Shown: piece by piece, positions 41,650 through 52,577 of the stretch
Position numbering within the stretch: the first letter of the stretch is position 1
Layout of the letters: each line of letters opens with the position of its first letter
Assembly (NCBI RefSeq): GCF_016899775.1
Contig: NZ_JACJJE010000011.1
Coordinates: 1 to 64,000, forward strand
DNA: 64,000 nucleotides
Origin: Pseudoflavonifractor capillosus
Lineage (GTDB): Bacteria > Bacillota > Clostridia > Oscillospirales > Oscillospiraceae
Reading direction: 5' to 3'
Notes under the pieces: model-generated
Told to the model about the DNA's origin: nothing
What the model saw: the letters and a program-made list of their open reading frames with translations, nothing else
Database searches by the model: none
Position numbers and translations under genes: made by a program

Positions 41650-43089
41650 ATGAAGGTCACCAACGTAGAGAAAAAAGAAAACAGCACCGTGGAGCTGACC
41701 ATCCAGGTAGAGCCGGATGCGTTTGAGGCCGCGGTTCAAAAGGCATATCTGAAGGCCCGCAAGAACATCGCCGTCCCCGGCTTCCGGAAGGGTAAGGCCC
41801 CCCGCAAGATCATCGAGGGCATGTACGGCACCGCCGTGTTCTATGAGGAGACCATCAACGACGTCTATCCCGCCGCCTATGAGGCCGCCGTGAAGGAGCA
41901 GAACCTGGAGGACATGGGCCACCCCGTCATGGACATCGTGGAGGTCAACAAGGAGAAGGGCCTCATCTTCACCGCTCTGGTCTCCGTCCGCCCCGAGGTC
42001 ACCCTGAAGGCCTACAAGGGCCTCACCGCCCCCAAGGCCGAGGTGAACGTCACCGACGAGGACATCGAGAATGAGCTCCAGCCCTATATCCGCCGGGCCA
42101 CCCGCCTGGTGTCCGTGGACCGGGAGGCCCACATGGGCGACACCGCCGTCATCGACTTCGAGGGCTTTGACGACGGCAAGCCCTTCGAGGGCGGCAAGGG
42201 TGAGGACTACAGCCTGGAGATCGGCTCCGGCTCCTTCGTCCCCGGCTTCGAGGATCAGCTCATCGGCCTGAAGGCCGGCGACGAGAAGGACCTGGACATC
42301 ACCTTCCCCGAGGACTATGTGCCCGATCTGGCCGGCAAGAGCGTGGTCTTCAAGGTGAAGGTGAAGGAAGTCAAGGAGCCCCAGGCCCCCGAGGTGGACG
42401 ACGAGTTTGCCAAGGACGTGTCCGAGTTCGAGACTCTGGCCGACTTCAAGAAGGACCTGGGCGAGAAGCTGCAGCAGCGCCGCACCGCCGAGGCCCAGAA
42501 CGACTTCGAGAGCGCCGTGCTGGATCAGCTCATCGACAACCTGGAGGCCGACATCCCCGACGGCATGGTGGAGACCCAGCTGGACAAGATCATGGACGAG
42601 TACGCCATGCGCATGTCCGGCCAGGGCATGTCCATGGACGACTACCTGAAGATGATGGGCATGACCCCCGAGATGCTGCGCACCTCCGCCAAGCCCTCCG
42701 CCCTGCGCCAGGTGAAGACCCAGCTGGCTCTGGAGGCCGTGGCCGCCGCCGAGAACATGGAGGTCACCGAGGAGGAGTGCGAGGCCGAGGTCAGCAAGCT
42801 GGCCGAGCAGTACAAGCTCACCCCCGAGCAGGTGAAGGCCGCCGTCTCCGTGGACGCCCTGAAGCAGGACCTGCTGCTCCAGAAGGCCTCCAAGCTGGTG
42901 GTGGACGAGGCCAAGGTGGGCGAGGCCCCCAAGAAGGAGGAGGCCGCCGCCGAGGAGAAGCCCAAGAAGGCCACTCGCAAGAAGAAGACCGAGGAGGCCG
43001 CCGGCGAGGAGCAGCCCGCCGAGGAGAAGCCCAAGCGCACCCGGAAGAAGAAGACCGAGGAGAGCGCTGAGGAGCCCAAGGCGGAGTAA
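41650..43089 (+). CDS. tig: trigger factor chaperone with a repetitive charged tail
   Basis: Ribosome-bound chaperone and prolyl isomerase. 479 residues. The ribosome-docking signature VPGFRKGKAPRKIIE is at about 44–58, the FKBP-type domain (HMGDTAVIDFEGFDDGKPFEGGKGEDYSLEIGSGSFVPGFEDQLIG) at about 160–205, and the helical C-domain to about 415. The last 55 or so residues are unusual: Lys/Glu/Ala-rich with RKKKTEEAAGEEQPAEEK and a second RKKKTEESAEE, an internal duplication. This tail is absent from standard trigger factors. AGGAGG precedes ATG 41650. It heads the tig–clpP–clpX–lon–engB block. Confidence 0.96.
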   Translation: MKVTNVEKKENSTVELTIQVEPDAFEAAVQKAYLKARKNIAVPGFRKGKAPRKIIEGMYGTAVFYEETINDVYPAAYEAAVKEQNLEDMGHPVMDIVEVNKEKGLIFTALVSVRPEVTLKAYKGLTAPKAEVNVTDEDIENELQPYIRRATRLVSVDREAHMGDTAVIDFEGFDDGKPFEGGKGEDYSLEIGSGSFVPGFEDQLIGLKAGDEKDLDITFPEDYVPDLAGKSVVFKVKVKEVKEPQAPEVDDEFAKDVSEFETLADFKKDLGEKLQQRRTAEAQNDFESAVLDQLIDNLEADIPDGMVETQLDKIMDEYAMRMSGQGMSMDDYLKMMGMTPEMLRTSAKPSALRQVKTQLALEAVAAAENMEVTEEECEAEVSKLAEQYKLTPEQVKAAVSVDALKQDLLLQKASKLVVDEAKVGEAPKKEEAAAEEKPKKATRKKKTEEAAGEEQPAEEKPKRTRKKKTEESAEEPKAE

Positions 43090-43103
43090 GAGAGAGACAG
43101 TCG

Positions 43104-43131
43104 ACCCGGGGCGGCTCAGGCCGCCCCGGGT
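43104..43131 (+). terminator. GC-rich hairpin after tig
   Basis: Perfect 12-bp stem ACCCGGGGCGGC and complement with TCAG loop. It lacks a T-tract. Confidence 0.5.
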
Positions 43132-43144
43132 GGATTCACATCCA

Positions 43145-43192
43145 GGGAGCGGAGAAAAAAGCTCCCATTTCCCTGAAACATGGAATCATGTT
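43145..43192 (+). promoter_or_regulatory. hairpin and operator-like dyad upstream of clpP
   Basis: GGGAGC…GCTCCC (43145–43166) is followed by the dyad AACATG-GAAT-CATGTT (43177–43192), 52 bp before the clpP start. It does not match the CtsR heptad repeat or the CIRCE element as I know them, so it may bind another regulator. Confidence 0.35.
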
Positions 43193-43243
43193 CCGGTCCG
43201 GCGGGCATACTTTGGTATCACCGTCTAAAAAGGAGTATTATCT

Positions 43244-43825
43244 ATGAGCTTAGTTCCCTATGTAGTAGAGCAGACAAACCGGGGAGAGCGTTCCTACGAC
43301 ATCTTCTCCCGCCTGCTCAACGACCGTATCATCTTCCTGTCTGAGGAGGTCAACGACACCACCGCCTCCCTGGTGGTGGCCCAGCTGCTGTACCTGGAGA
43401 GCCAGGACCCGGACAAGGAGATCCAGTTTTACATCAACAGCCCCGGCGGCTCTGTCACCGCCGGCATGGCCATCTACGACACCATGCAGTATGTGAAGTG
43501 CGACGTGTCCACCATCTGCATCGGCCTGGCCGCCAGCATGGGGGCCTTCCTCCTGGCCGCCGGCACCAAGGGCAAGCGTCTGGCCCTGCCCAACGCGGAA
43601 ATCATGATCCACCAGCCCTCCGCCGGCACCCAGGGACAGATCACCGACATGGCCCTCCACCTGAAGCGCCTGGAGGTGGTCAAGAGCCGGATGAACCGCA
43701 TCCTGGCCGAGAACACCGGCAAGAGCGTGGAGCAGGTCACCGCCGACTGCGAGCGGGACAACTTCATGACCGCCCAGGAGGCCCTGGAGTACGGCCTGAT
43801 CGACAAGGTTATCGAGAAACGGTGA
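43244..43825 (+). CDS. clpP: ATP-dependent Clp protease proteolytic subunit
   Basis: Serine protease that forms the 14-mer chamber of ClpXP. 193 residues. The triad is intact: Ser98 in LAASMGAF, His123 in [10 protein letters not shown] and Asp172 in [28 protein letters not shown] is the handle and oxyanion region. AAGGAG precedes ATG 43244. It lies between its partner clpX and tig as in most bacteria. Confidence 0.98.
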   Translation: MSLVPYVVEQTNRGERSYDIFSRLLNDRIIFLSEEVNDTTASLVVAQLLYLESQDPDKEIQFYINSPGGSVTAGMAIYDTMQYVKCDVSTICIGLAASMGAFLLAAGTKGKRLALPNAEIMIHQPSAGTQGQITDMALHLKRLEVVKSRMNRILAENTGKSVEQVTADCERDNFMTAQEALEYGLIDKVIEKR

Positions 43826-43912
43826 ATCCCAGCGGGGGAGAGGCCGCAGCCTTGGACTGCGGCGGAATGAGAACGTTCCTCCCGTACCGCAAAACTATGA
43901 GGTAAAGAATTC

Positions 43913-45229
43913 ATGGCAAAAAACGACGAAAAGCGCGCCATCCGCTGTTCCTTCTGCGGCAAGCACCAGGATCAGGTCCGCCGGCTCATCGCCGGCCCCG
44001 GCGCCTATATCTGCAACGAGTGCGTCCAGCTGTGCATGAGCATCCTGGAGGACGAGAGCGACCTGATCCAGGACTCCGCCGCCGGGGAGATCCCTGATGC
44101 CATCCCCACCCCCCGGGAGATCCACCAGGTGCTGGACCAGTATATCATCGGCCAGGAGGCCGCCAAGGTGGCCCTATCTGTGGCGGTATATAACCACTAC
44201 AAGCGCATCTACTTCGGAGGCGGGGACGACGTGGAGCTCCAGAAGAGCAACATCCTGCTCATGGGCCCCACCGGCTGCGGCAAGACCCTGTTTGCCCAGA
44301 CTCTGGCCCGGGTGCTGAAGGTGCCCTTCGCCATCGCCGACGCCACCACCCTCACCGAGGCGGGCTACGTGGGCGACGACGTGGAGAACATCCTCCTGCG
44401 TCTGGTCCAGGCCGCCGATTACGACATCGAGCTGGCCGAGCGGGGCATCATCTATATCGACGAGATGGATAAGATCGCCCGGAAGAGCGAGAACACCTCC
44501 ATCACCCGGGACGTGTCCGGCGAGGGCGTGCAGCAGGCCCTGCTGAAGATCCTGGAGGGCACCGTGGCCAACGTGCCGCCCCAGGGCGGCCGGAAGCACC
44601 CCCACCAGGAGTTCATTCAGATCGACACCAAGAACATCCTGTTCATCTGCGGCGGCGCCTTCGAGGGCATCGACAAGATCATCGAGGGCCGCCTGGACAA
44701 GCGCTCTATGGGCTTCGGCGCGGAGATCCAGAGCAAGAAGGAGCGCAATGTGGGCGAGCTTTTGAAGGAGATCCAGCCCCAGGACCTGCTGAAGTTCGGC
44801 ATCATCCCCGAGCTGGTGGGCCGCCTGCCCGTCATCACCACCCTCCAGTCCCTGGACCGGAAGCAGATGGTGCAGATCCTCACCGAGCCCAAGAACGCCC
44901 TGGTGAAGCAGTACCAGAAGCTGCTGGAGTATGACGACGTGGACCTGGAGTTTACCCAGGACGCCCTGGAGGCGGTGGCCGGCCGGGCGGTGGACCGGGG
45001 CATCGGCGCCCGGGGCCTGCGGGCCATTCTGGAGGAGGTCATGAACAAGATCATGTACGACGTCCCCTCCGATCCCACCATCGCCAAGGTGACCATCACC
45101 GCCCCCTGTGTGACCGAGGGGGCCCAGCCGGAGATCATCCGGGACCCGGAGCGGCAGGCCCGCCTGCCCCTGGGCAAGGCCGCCCTGCGGCCGGAGCGGG
45201 GCGGAATGCCCGGCACCAACGTGGGCTGA
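43913..45229 (+). CDS. clpX: ATP-dependent Clp protease ATP-binding subunit
   Basis: AAA+ unfoldase feeding ClpP. 438 residues. N-terminal C4 zinc finger (CSFCGK and CNECVQLC), Walker A GPTGCGKT, Walker [11 protein letters not shown], the RKH pore loop in [10 protein letters not shown], sensor/arginine finger in [10 protein letters not shown], and the D2 small domain. The IGF-type ClpP-docking loop lies near RSMGFGAEI. The ATG at 43913 follows AGGTAAAG. A terminator follows at 45255. Confidence 0.98.
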   Translation: MAKNDEKRAIRCSFCGKHQDQVRRLIAGPGAYICNECVQLCMSILEDESDLIQDSAAGEIPDAIPTPREIHQVLDQYIIGQEAAKVALSVAVYNHYKRIYFGGGDDVELQKSNILLMGPTGCGKTLFAQTLARVLKVPFAIADATTLTEAGYVGDDVENILLRLVQAADYDIELAERGIIYIDEMDKIARKSENTSITRDVSGEGVQQALLKILEGTVANVPPQGGRKHPHQEFIQIDTKNILFICGGAFEGIDKIIEGRLDKRSMGFGAEIQSKKERNVGELLKEIQPQDLLKFGIIPELVGRLPVITTLQSLDRKQMVQILTEPKNALVKQYQKLLEYDDVDLEFTQDALEAVAGRAVDRGIGARGLRAILEEVMNKIMYDVPSDPTIAKVTITAPCVTEGAQPEIIRDPERQARLPLGKAALRPERGGMPGTNVG

Positions 45230-45254
45230 GGGCCCGCAAATCAATTTGAAACTG

Positions 45255-45299
45255 AACAGCCCCGCGGTCCCTCCAAACGGCGGGCCGGGGCTGTTTTTT
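45255..45299 (+). terminator. intrinsic terminator after clpX
   Basis: 10-bp stem AACAGCCCCG/CGGGGCTGTT with a 21-base loop containing a small inner pair, then a T-run. Confidence 0.8.
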
Positions 45300-45371
45300 C
45301 AAACCTGAGCGGCGGGGGAGGGGGACTCACCCGGCCGTCTGTGTTCAGATCCCAGAGAGGAAGTGAGAACC

Positions 45372-47795
45372 ATGAAGAAAGAATGGACGATGGAAGAGAC
45401 CGTCAAGATGCCGGTCATCGCCCTGCGGGGGCTGACCGTGTTTCCCAATGTGCTCATCCACTTCGACGTGTCCCGGGAGATCTCCATCAAGGCGCTGGAG
45501 GAGGCCATGGCCTCCGGCGATCCGGTGTTCCTGGTGGGGCAGAAGGACATCGGGGTGGATTACCCGGAGGCAAAAGACCTTTACACCGTCGGCACCGTCT
45601 CCAACGTGCGCCAGATCCTCCGCACCCCCGGCGACAACGTGCGGGTGATGGTGGAGGGGGGCGCCCGGGGCAGCCTGAAGCGGCTGCTGCGCTCCGCCCC
45701 CTTCCTGGAGGCGGAGGTGCAGCCCATCCAGGAGGAGAAGGCGGGGCAGAACTCCGCCAAGACCGAGGCCCTGATCCGCTCCACCTATGAGATGTTCCGC
45801 CAGTACACCGAGCTGGCCCCCAAGACGGCCCCCGACCTGCTCATCAACGTGCTGGCCAGCGAGGACCCGGGGTATATCGCCGACTTTATCGCCCAGAACA
45901 TCGCCATGCGCAACAGCGACAAGCAGGCCATCCTGGAGGAGCTGCGTCCGGTGCGCCGCCTGGAGCGGCTCTACCGCCTGCTCACCCGGGAGGTGGAGAT
46001 CTTGGGGCTGGATATGGAGATCCAGAACCGGGCCCGGGAGCAGATGGCGGACAATCAGCGGGACTACTACCTGCGGGAACAGATGAAGGCCATCCAGGCC
46101 GAGCTGGGCGAGGGCGAGGGCGGCGGCGACTCGGAGATCGGGGACTACCGCAAGAAGATCGCCGAGGCCAAGCTCCCCGACGAGGTGCGGGAGAAGCTGG
46201 AGAAGGAGCTGGGCCGGCTGGCCAAGCAGCCCTTCGGCTCCTCCGAGGCCACGGTCCTGCGCAGCTATCTGGACGTGTGCCTGGAGCTCCCCTGGGGCAA
46301 GAAGACCCGCGAGCGGGTGAGCGTGGAGGGGGCCCGGAAGGCTTTGGACCACGACCACTTCGGCCTGGACAAGGTGAAGGAGCGCATTCTGGAGTTCCTG
46401 GCTGTGAAGCAGCTGGCCCCTGATCTGAAGGGGCAGGTAATCTGCCTTGTGGGTCCTCCCGGCGTGGGCAAGACCTCGGTGGCCATGTCAGTGGCCCGGG
46501 CCATGAACCGGAAGCTCGCCCGCATTTCCCTGGGCGGCGTCAGTGACGAGGCGGAGATCCGGGGCCACCGGAAGACCTATGTGGGCTCCATGCCCGGCCG
46601 GATCATCGCCGCCATCAACCAGGCGGGGAGCTGCAACCCCCTGATCCTGCTGGACGAGATCGACAAACTGGGGCGGGACCACCGGGGCGACCCGGCGTCC
46701 GCCCTGCTGGAGGTGCTGGACGTGGAGCAGAACAGCACCTTCCGGGACAACTTCCTGGAGGTGCCCTTCGACCTGTCCGACGTGCTGTTCATTACCACCG
46801 CCAACACCACCGACACCATCCCCCGGCCCCTGCTGGACCGGATGGAGGTCATCGAGCTGCCCAGCTACACCGACGAGGAGAAGCTTCAAATTGCAAAGCG
46901 CTACCTGCTGCCCAAGGAGATGAAGCGCCACGGGCTGGAGAAAAACCAGCTGAAGGTGTCCGATGGGGCCATCCGGGCCATGATCGTCTCTTACACCCGG
47001 GAGTCGGGCGTCCGCGTGCTGGAGCGCCGGATCGCCGGCATCTGCCGGAAGGCGGCCATGCGCCTGGTGTCCAGCGAGGACGTGAAGCAGGTGAAGGTCA
47101 CCGACAAGGATCTGAAGGACTTCCTGGGGGCCCCCCGGTACTACCCGGAGCGCCAGGTGCTGGAGGAGCGCGTGGGCGTGGTCAACGGCCTGGCCTGGAC
47201 CTCGGTGGGCGGCGAGCTGCTGGAGGTGGAGGTCAACGTGGTCCCCGGCTCCGGCAAGGTGGAGCTCACCGGCAACCTGGGGGATGTGATGAAGGAGTCC
47301 GCCCATGCGGCCCTCAGCTTCATCCGCAGCCAGGCGGACCGGCTGGGTATCCCCGCCGACTTCTATAAAGAGAAGGACATCCACGTCCACTTCCCCGAGG
47401 GGGCCGTGCCCAAGGACGGGCCCTCCGCCGGTATCGCCATCACCACCGCCATGGTGTCCGCACTCACCGGGGCTCCCGTGAAGCGGGGCATTGCCATGAC
47501 CGGCGAGGTGACCCTGCGGGGTCGGGTGCTGCCCATCGGCGGCCTGCGGGAGAAGACCATGGCCGCCCTGCGCAACGGCATCCAGACGGTCATTATCCCG
47601 GCGGACAACGCCAAGGACCTGGATGAGATCGACCAGACAGTGCGCAATGCCCTCCACTTCGTGCTGGTGGACCAGGCGGACCAGGTGCTCTCCGAGGCCA
47701 TCCGCACCCCCGGTGGGGAGGTGGAGGTGAGCCGCGCCCTGGAGGACAACCTGCCCGGCGGCAAGAGCCGGGGGGCTGCCCGCCTGCGCCAGTGA
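45372..47795 (+). CDS. lon: ATP-dependent Lon protease (LonA)
   Basis: 807 residues. The N-terminal substrate domain starts [13 protein letters not shown]. The AAA+ core has Walker [11 protein letters not shown] (about 361) and Walker [11 protein letters not shown]. The protease domain has the catalytic dyad Ser685 in PKDGPSAGI and Lys in [13 protein letters not shown]. It degrades damaged and short-lived regulatory proteins. ATG 45372 follows GAGAGGAAG. engB starts 10 bp after its stop. Confidence 0.97.
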   Translation: MKKEWTMEETVKMPVIALRGLTVFPNVLIHFDVSREISIKALEEAMASGDPVFLVGQKDIGVDYPEAKDLYTVGTVSNVRQILRTPGDNVRVMVEGGARGSLKRLLRSAPFLEAEVQPIQEEKAGQNSAKTEALIRSTYEMFRQYTELAPKTAPDLLINVLASEDPGYIADFIAQNIAMRNSDKQAILEELRPVRRLERLYRLLTREVEILGLDMEIQNRAREQMADNQRDYYLREQMKAIQAELGEGEGGGDSEIGDYRKKIAEAKLPDEVREKLEKELGRLAKQPFGSSEATVLRSYLDVCLELPWGKKTRERVSVEGARKALDHDHFGLDKVKERILEFLAVKQLAPDLKGQVICLVGPPGVGKTSVAMSVARAMNRKLARISLGGVSDEAEIRGHRKTYVGSMPGRIIAAINQAGSCNPLILLDEIDKLGRDHRGDPASALLEVLDVEQNSTFRDNFLEVPFDLSDVLFITTANTTDTIPRPLLDRMEVIELPSYTDEEKLQIAKRYLLPKEMKRHGLEKNQLKVSDGAIRAMIVSYTRESGVRVLERRIAGICRKAAMRLVSSEDVKQVKVTDKDLKDFLGAPRYYPERQVLEERVGVVNGLAWTSVGGELLEVEVNVVPGSGKVELTGNLGDVMKESAHAALSFIRSQADRLGIPADFYKEKDIHVHFPEGAVPKDGPSAGIAITTAMVSALTGAPVKRGIAMTGEVTLRGRVLPIGGLREKTMAALRNGIQTVIIPADNAKDLDEIDQTVRNALHFVLVDQADQVLSEAIRTPGGEVEVSRALEDNLPGGKSRGAARLRQ

Positions 47796-47805
47796 GGAGG
47801 GAGCC

Positions 47806-48399
47806 ATGCCCATCAATTTACAGAAGGCGGAGTTCATCCTCTCCGCCGCATCCCCCAAGGACTTTATCCGGGACGAGCTGCCCCAGGTGGCCTTTGCCGG
47901 CCGCTCCAACGTGGGCAAGTCCTCCGTCATCAACCGGCTGCTGAACCGGAAGAATCTGGCCCGGGTGGGGGCCGCCCCCGGTAAGACCACCCACATCAAC
48001 TACTTCAACATCGACAGGGCCTTCTATCTGGTGGACCTGCCCGGCTACGGCTATGCCAAGGTGTCCAAGGGCGAGCGGGACCGGTGGGGCAAGCTCATGG
48101 AGAGCTACTTCGCCGACCGGTCCCAGATGACCCTGGGGGTCATGATCGTGGACTCCCGCCACAAGCCCACGGCGGACGACTGCACCATGGCAAAGTGGTA
48201 CCGGGACGCGGGCTGCCCCGTGGTAGTGGTGGCCAACAAGCTGGACAAGCTGAAAAAGAGCGAGGTGGAAGGAAACCTCCAGCGCATCCGGGAGACCCTG
48301 GAGCTGGGGGAGGACACCCCCTTGATCCCCTTCTCGGCCGAGAAGGGGACGGGCAAGGAGGAGCTGCTCCGCGTGATTTTGTCCAGTGTGGAGAAATAA
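47806..48399 (+). CDS. engB: ribosome biogenesis GTP-binding protein EngB (YsxC)
   Basis: GTPase needed for 50S assembly. 197 residues: G1 [10 protein letters not shown]2 threonine in [11 protein letters not shown]3 DLPGYGYA, G4 NKLDK and G5 SAEKGTG. lon–engB is the common Firmicute pair. GGAGG precedes the ATG and a strong terminator follows. Confidence 0.97.
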   Translation: MPINLQKAEFILSAASPKDFIRDELPQVAFAGRSNVGKSSVINRLLNRKNLARVGAAPGKTTHINYFNIDRAFYLVDLPGYGYAKVSKGERDRWGKLMESYFADRSQMTLGVMIVDSRHKPTADDCTMAKWYRDAGCPVVVVANKLDKLKKSEVEGNLQRIRETLELGEDTPLIPFSAEKGTGKEELLRVILSSVEK

Positions 48400-48401
48400 T
48401 A

Positions 48402-48436
48402 AATCCCGGCTTTGTTCCAAACAAAGCCGGGATTTT
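48402..48436 (+). terminator. intrinsic terminator after engB
   Basis: Perfect 15-bp stem AATCCCGGCTTTGTT and complement with a 3-base loop, then TTTTCTG. Confidence 0.9.
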
Positions 48437-48512
48437 CTGCCGTTTAAGCGACAAGCAACATTGCCTTACGGAGGTTGCCATACAAAAGATATTTCTGCTC
48501 GAATGGGGAAAT

Positions 48513-49229
48513 CTACGCGTTCTCCAGAAAGTCGTCCCAGTAGAGCTCATACCATTTGTACTCCGGGACGTCCTGGGTTTTCGCCAGGAGGTAGTACCGG
48601 AGATACCGGCCCTCCTCCAGCTGGGGACCCAGCTGAAAATAGGCCTCGCTGTACTTCCAGCTGACGTCAGCCTCCACCACGGCGTACTCCGTAAAGTCAT
48701 AGGTATTCAGCCTATTTTGCAGATCTTCCCTGCCGTACTGGCTGACCTGGGCCAGATCGTCCCGGGTCAGGGTGTTCAGGGCGTGGAGGGTATACTCCGT
48801 CATATATAGTCCATCCTGGAAATTTTCCGCCTCATTCTGCGCCGCAATTTGAAGGGACTCATTTTCTCCCACTAAGTTTGCGTACGAGTCAAAATCGGCG
48901 GCGGTCTCGTCGTAATAGAGCTGGTAGACCAGATGCTCCAGCTCGTTGTCGATACCGTCCTCCAGGATGAGGGTCCGGTCGTCAAACTGGACGCGCTCCT
49001 CTACATCCAGGTCCAGCACGGGCAGGGCGGACACGTCCACATAGCGCTGGGCGAGAAGGTCCATGTCCACGGGGACCCCCGTCTCCTGGGAGGAGGCGCC
49101 GGCGGAGCTGCCGGAGGCGGCCGGTGTGCTGCCGGACGGCTGGGACTGGGGGTCAGACGCCTGCTGGGTACAGCCGGAAAGGAGAGCGGCGGTCAGCGCC
49201 AGGGCGGACAGAATTCCTATGGGCTTCAT
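48513..49229 (-). CDS. secreted lipoprotein of unknown function
   Basis: 238 residues. Signal peptide MKPIGILSALALTAALLSGC (Cys20 lipobox), a Ser/Gly/Gln-rich linker to about residue 50, then an acidic, Tyr-rich domain (LEHLVYQLYYDETAADFDSY, YAVVEADVSWKYSEAYFQLG). No family recognised. The start at 49229 follows AGGAGGAG; 14 upstream codons are not needed. It has its own promoter and stands alone. Confidence 0.75.
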   Translation of the reverse strand: MKPIGILSALALTAALLSGCTQQASDPQSQPSGSTPAASGSSAGASSQETGVPVDMDLLAQRYVDVSALPVLDLDVEERVQFDDRTLILEDGIDNELEHLVYQLYYDETAADFDSYANLVGENESLQIAAQNEAENFQDGLYMTEYTLHALNTLTRDDLAQVSQYGREDLQNRLNTYDFTEYAVVEADVSWKYSEAYFQLGPQLEEGRYLRYYLLAKTQDVPEYKWYELYWDDFLENA

Positions 49230-49288
49230 AAAAGGCTCCTCCTTCACTGAGCGGTCTCTACCATGAAACATTGTTTACATCTAAAATA

Positions 49289-49317
49289 ATTTTACCGTGA
49301 AAAATTTCCCCATTCAA
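49289..49317 (-). promoter_or_regulatory. promoter of the lipoprotein gene
   Basis: Minus-strand -35 TTGAAT (49312–49317), a 17-bp spacer and -10 TAAAAT (49289–49294). A TTTCCCC-ATTCAA-GGGGAAA dyad overlaps the -35. Confidence 0.7.
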
Positions 49318-49457
49318 GGGGAAAACGGTTACAATATGGGGAACATCCCTCCTATTGTTTGACATAGACCTCCGTGCCGCAGTGGCTGCTGGAAAAGAGG
49401 CCGTCCAGAAATCCCTGTGCGGTACCGGGGCATTTTTATAGAGAGGAGGGGAGGAGC

Positions 49458-49970
49458 ATGGTGATTCTGCTGGCCGGGGCCACCCACACCGGAAAGACCC
49501 GGATGGCCCAGAAGCTGCTGGAGCGGTACGGCTATCCCTATCTGTCCCTGGACCACCTGAAGATGGGGCTGATCCGCAGCGGGTACACCCGTCTGACCCC
49601 GAAGGACGACCGGGAGCTGACGGACTACCTGTGGCCGGTGGTGCGGGAGATGGTGAAAACCGTGCTGGAGAACCGGCAGAACCTGGTGGTGGAGGGGGGG
49701 TATATTCCCTTTGACTGGCGGAACAGTTTCAGTCCGGAGGAACAGCGGGAGATCCGGTACCTCTGCCTGGCGATGAGCGAGGGGTACATCCGCACCCACA
49801 TGGACCAGATTCTGGGCTATGCCAATGTGATTGAGACGAGAAAGGACGACTCCGACTGCACCATGGAGCGCCTGCTGGAGGAGAACCGGGCCAATCTGGA
49901 GCAGTGCCGGCGACATGGGGAGCGGTACCAGCTCATCGACCGGGCCTATCCCGACGAGCTGGAGCTGTGA
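49458..49970 (+). CDS. P-loop kinase-like protein
   Basis: 170 residues. MVILLAGATHTGKTRMAQKLLE is a Walker A start; SLDHLKMGLIRSG and NLVVEGGYIPFDW fit an adenylate-kinase/zeta-toxin-like small-molecule kinase, and the C-terminal half (MERLLEENRANLEQCRRHGERYQLIDRAY) is helical. The substrate is unknown. ATG 49458 follows GGAGGGGAGGAG; the longer frame upstream is non-coding. No antitoxin gene is adjacent, so a toxin role is not supported. Confidence 0.7.
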   Translation: MVILLAGATHTGKTRMAQKLLERYGYPYLSLDHLKMGLIRSGYTRLTPKDDRELTDYLWPVVREMVKTVLENRQNLVVEGGYIPFDWRNSFSPEEQREIRYLCLAMSEGYIRTHMDQILGYANVIETRKDDSDCTMERLLEENRANLEQCRRHGERYQLIDRAYPDELEL

Positions 49971-50003
49971 GGGAGGCCGCCCCGGAAAATTTTCCCGGTC
50001 CGG

Positions 50004-50031
50004 TTGCGTTTTTTGGAAAAGCCGGTATAAT
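50004..50031 (+). promoter_or_regulatory. promoter of the malic enzyme gene
   Basis: -35 TTGCGT (50004–50009), a 16-bp spacer and consensus -10 TATAAT (50026–50031). Confidence 0.7.
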
Positions 50032-50088
50032 AAAACCGAAACGACGCTCAGGTCTGGGCGCAGAACAGAGAAAAGTGAGGACAAAACT

Positions 50089-51267
<1,179 letters not shown>

Positions 51268-51541
51268 AAGAAAGCTTGGCAAAGAACTTTGTGCAAAACT
51301 TCGTTTTGCCTCTGTGAGAACTGTCAGGTTTCGGAGGGAAAGATAGTGTGAAAGGGAACTGTCAGAGTTTCCTGGAGGTGAATTGGCCGAAGACCAAGAG
51401 AAGCCGGCCTGGGCCGTTCACGTGCAGTCAATCCGCGTTTCTCAGCGAAGCGGAGAATGCGGTGCAAAAGAACGTTATGTCCCTGGTTTCCTGAAAGAAA
51501 AGAAGCAAAAAACTTTGCGAGACTTTCCCAGGAGGTATTTT

Positions 51542-51760
51542 ATGAGGGCATTCGATTATCTGTTTTTGCTGGGTGTGCTGTTTCTTCCGTCGTTAATTTA
51601 CGATTTGCTTTTCGGACATGAAGCGTTTCGAAATCTGCTGCGGGATAAAATTCGCTTGATTGAGCTTTGTGTGATTTCTTTCGTTTTAGTTGGAATAGTC
51701 CGGCTTGTTTTAGCCAGCTATCTTATGATCAGAGAACTGCCTCTGGCCGCGAAATTTTAA
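51542..51760 (+). CDS. small two-helix membrane protein, unknown function
   Basis: 72 residues from ATG 51542, with AGGAGG at 51530–51535. Two hydrophobic helices (FDYLFLLGVLFLPSLIYDLLF and LIELCVISFVLVGIVRLVLASYLMI) flank a basic loop. Codon use and base composition are more AT-rich than the neighbours, which suggests a later arrival. The 270 bp upstream hold small inverted repeats (for example GCAAAACTTCGTTTTGC near 51292) but no gene. No family recognised. Confidence 0.65.
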   Translation: MRAFDYLFLLGVLFLPSLIYDLLFGHEAFRNLLRDKIRLIELCVISFVLVGIVRLVLASYLMIRELPLAAKF

Positions 51761-51899
51761 TCCTTGGAGCCAACCGGGCGGGGGAGGAGTGCATCCCTCC
51801 TCCGCCTGTTGGCATATCACGAAGAAAGGCGGGAAGCGCGGTGAAGCGTGGACTTGAGGAGGCCTCCTAAAATCCAATCAATTTTAGGAGGTAAACGAG

Positions 51900-52538
51900 A
51901 TGAACTTTACACCAGTGGACTGGAATACCTGGGAGCGGGCGGAGGTATTCCGCCACTTTATCCGGGATCTGCGCTGTGTCATGAGCCTGACGGTGGAGGT
52001 AGACATAACTGATTTTCTGCGGGTCGTCAAGGGGAGAGGGCTGGCCTTCTACCCGGCCATGATCTGGGTGACCAGCACGGCGGTCAACCGCCGGGCGGAG
52101 CTGCGCATGGGCTGGGATTCAGCGGGAAATCCCGGCATTTGGGATGTGGTCTCCCAGTACTACGCCCAATTTCACCGGGAGGACAGCCGGTTTGCGAAGC
52201 TGGTCACCGAGTACGACCCGGACTTCTCTGTCTTTTACGAACGCTTTCAGGAGGATCAGGTCCGTTTTGCAAGCTGCCGCGGCTTTGACCAGCGGGAGCT
52301 TCCACCCAACACCTTTGACCTGTCCTGCCTGCCCTGGGTCCACTACAAATCCTTTGACATGCACATCTTTGATGAGGGGACGTATCTGGCTCCGGTGATC
52401 ACCTGGGGCAGGTATGAGGACGACGGACGGGGAAGAATTACCCTGCCGCTGTCTCTGAACATCCACCACGCGGCGGCGGACGCCTTCCACCTGTGCCGCT
52501 TCTTTGCCGATGTGGAGGAGGAACTGGCAAAATTTTAG
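51900..52538 (+). CDS. chloramphenicol acetyltransferase-family protein, altered active site
   Basis: 212 residues collinear with class A CAT enzymes: WERAEVFRHF at the N-terminus, LTVEVDITDFL, FYPAMIWVTSTAVN, HREDSRFAKLVTEYDPDFSVFYERF, and the catalytic region NIHHAAADAFHLCRFF. The catalytic His and the Asp are kept, but the usual HHAVCDGFH reads HHAAADAFH, with Ala for Gly. Many such CAT-like genes in gut Firmicutes do not confer resistance. AGGAGG precedes the ATG. Resistance should not be assumed. Confidence 0.8.
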   Translation: MNFTPVDWNTWERAEVFRHFIRDLRCVMSLTVEVDITDFLRVVKGRGLAFYPAMIWVTSTAVNRRAELRMGWDSAGNPGIWDVVSQYYAQFHREDSRFAKLVTEYDPDFSVFYERFQEDQVRFASCRGFDQRELPPNTFDLSCLPWVHYKSFDMHIFDEGTYLAPVITWGRYEDDGRGRITLPLSLNIHHAAADAFHLCRFFADVEEELAKF

Positions 52539-52577
52539 CCGGAGTATCCCACCGCAAAAAGGAGAGTGAAAAGAGAT

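Noticed and set aside
49458-49970. Zeta-type toxin of a toxin–antitoxin pair
   Set aside because: There is only a P-loop start and no adjacent antitoxin-sized gene on the same strand.
51900-52538. Functional chloramphenicol resistance gene
   Set aside because: The protein is CAT-like, but the active-site motif departs from the usual HHxxxDGFH, so only family membership is claimed.
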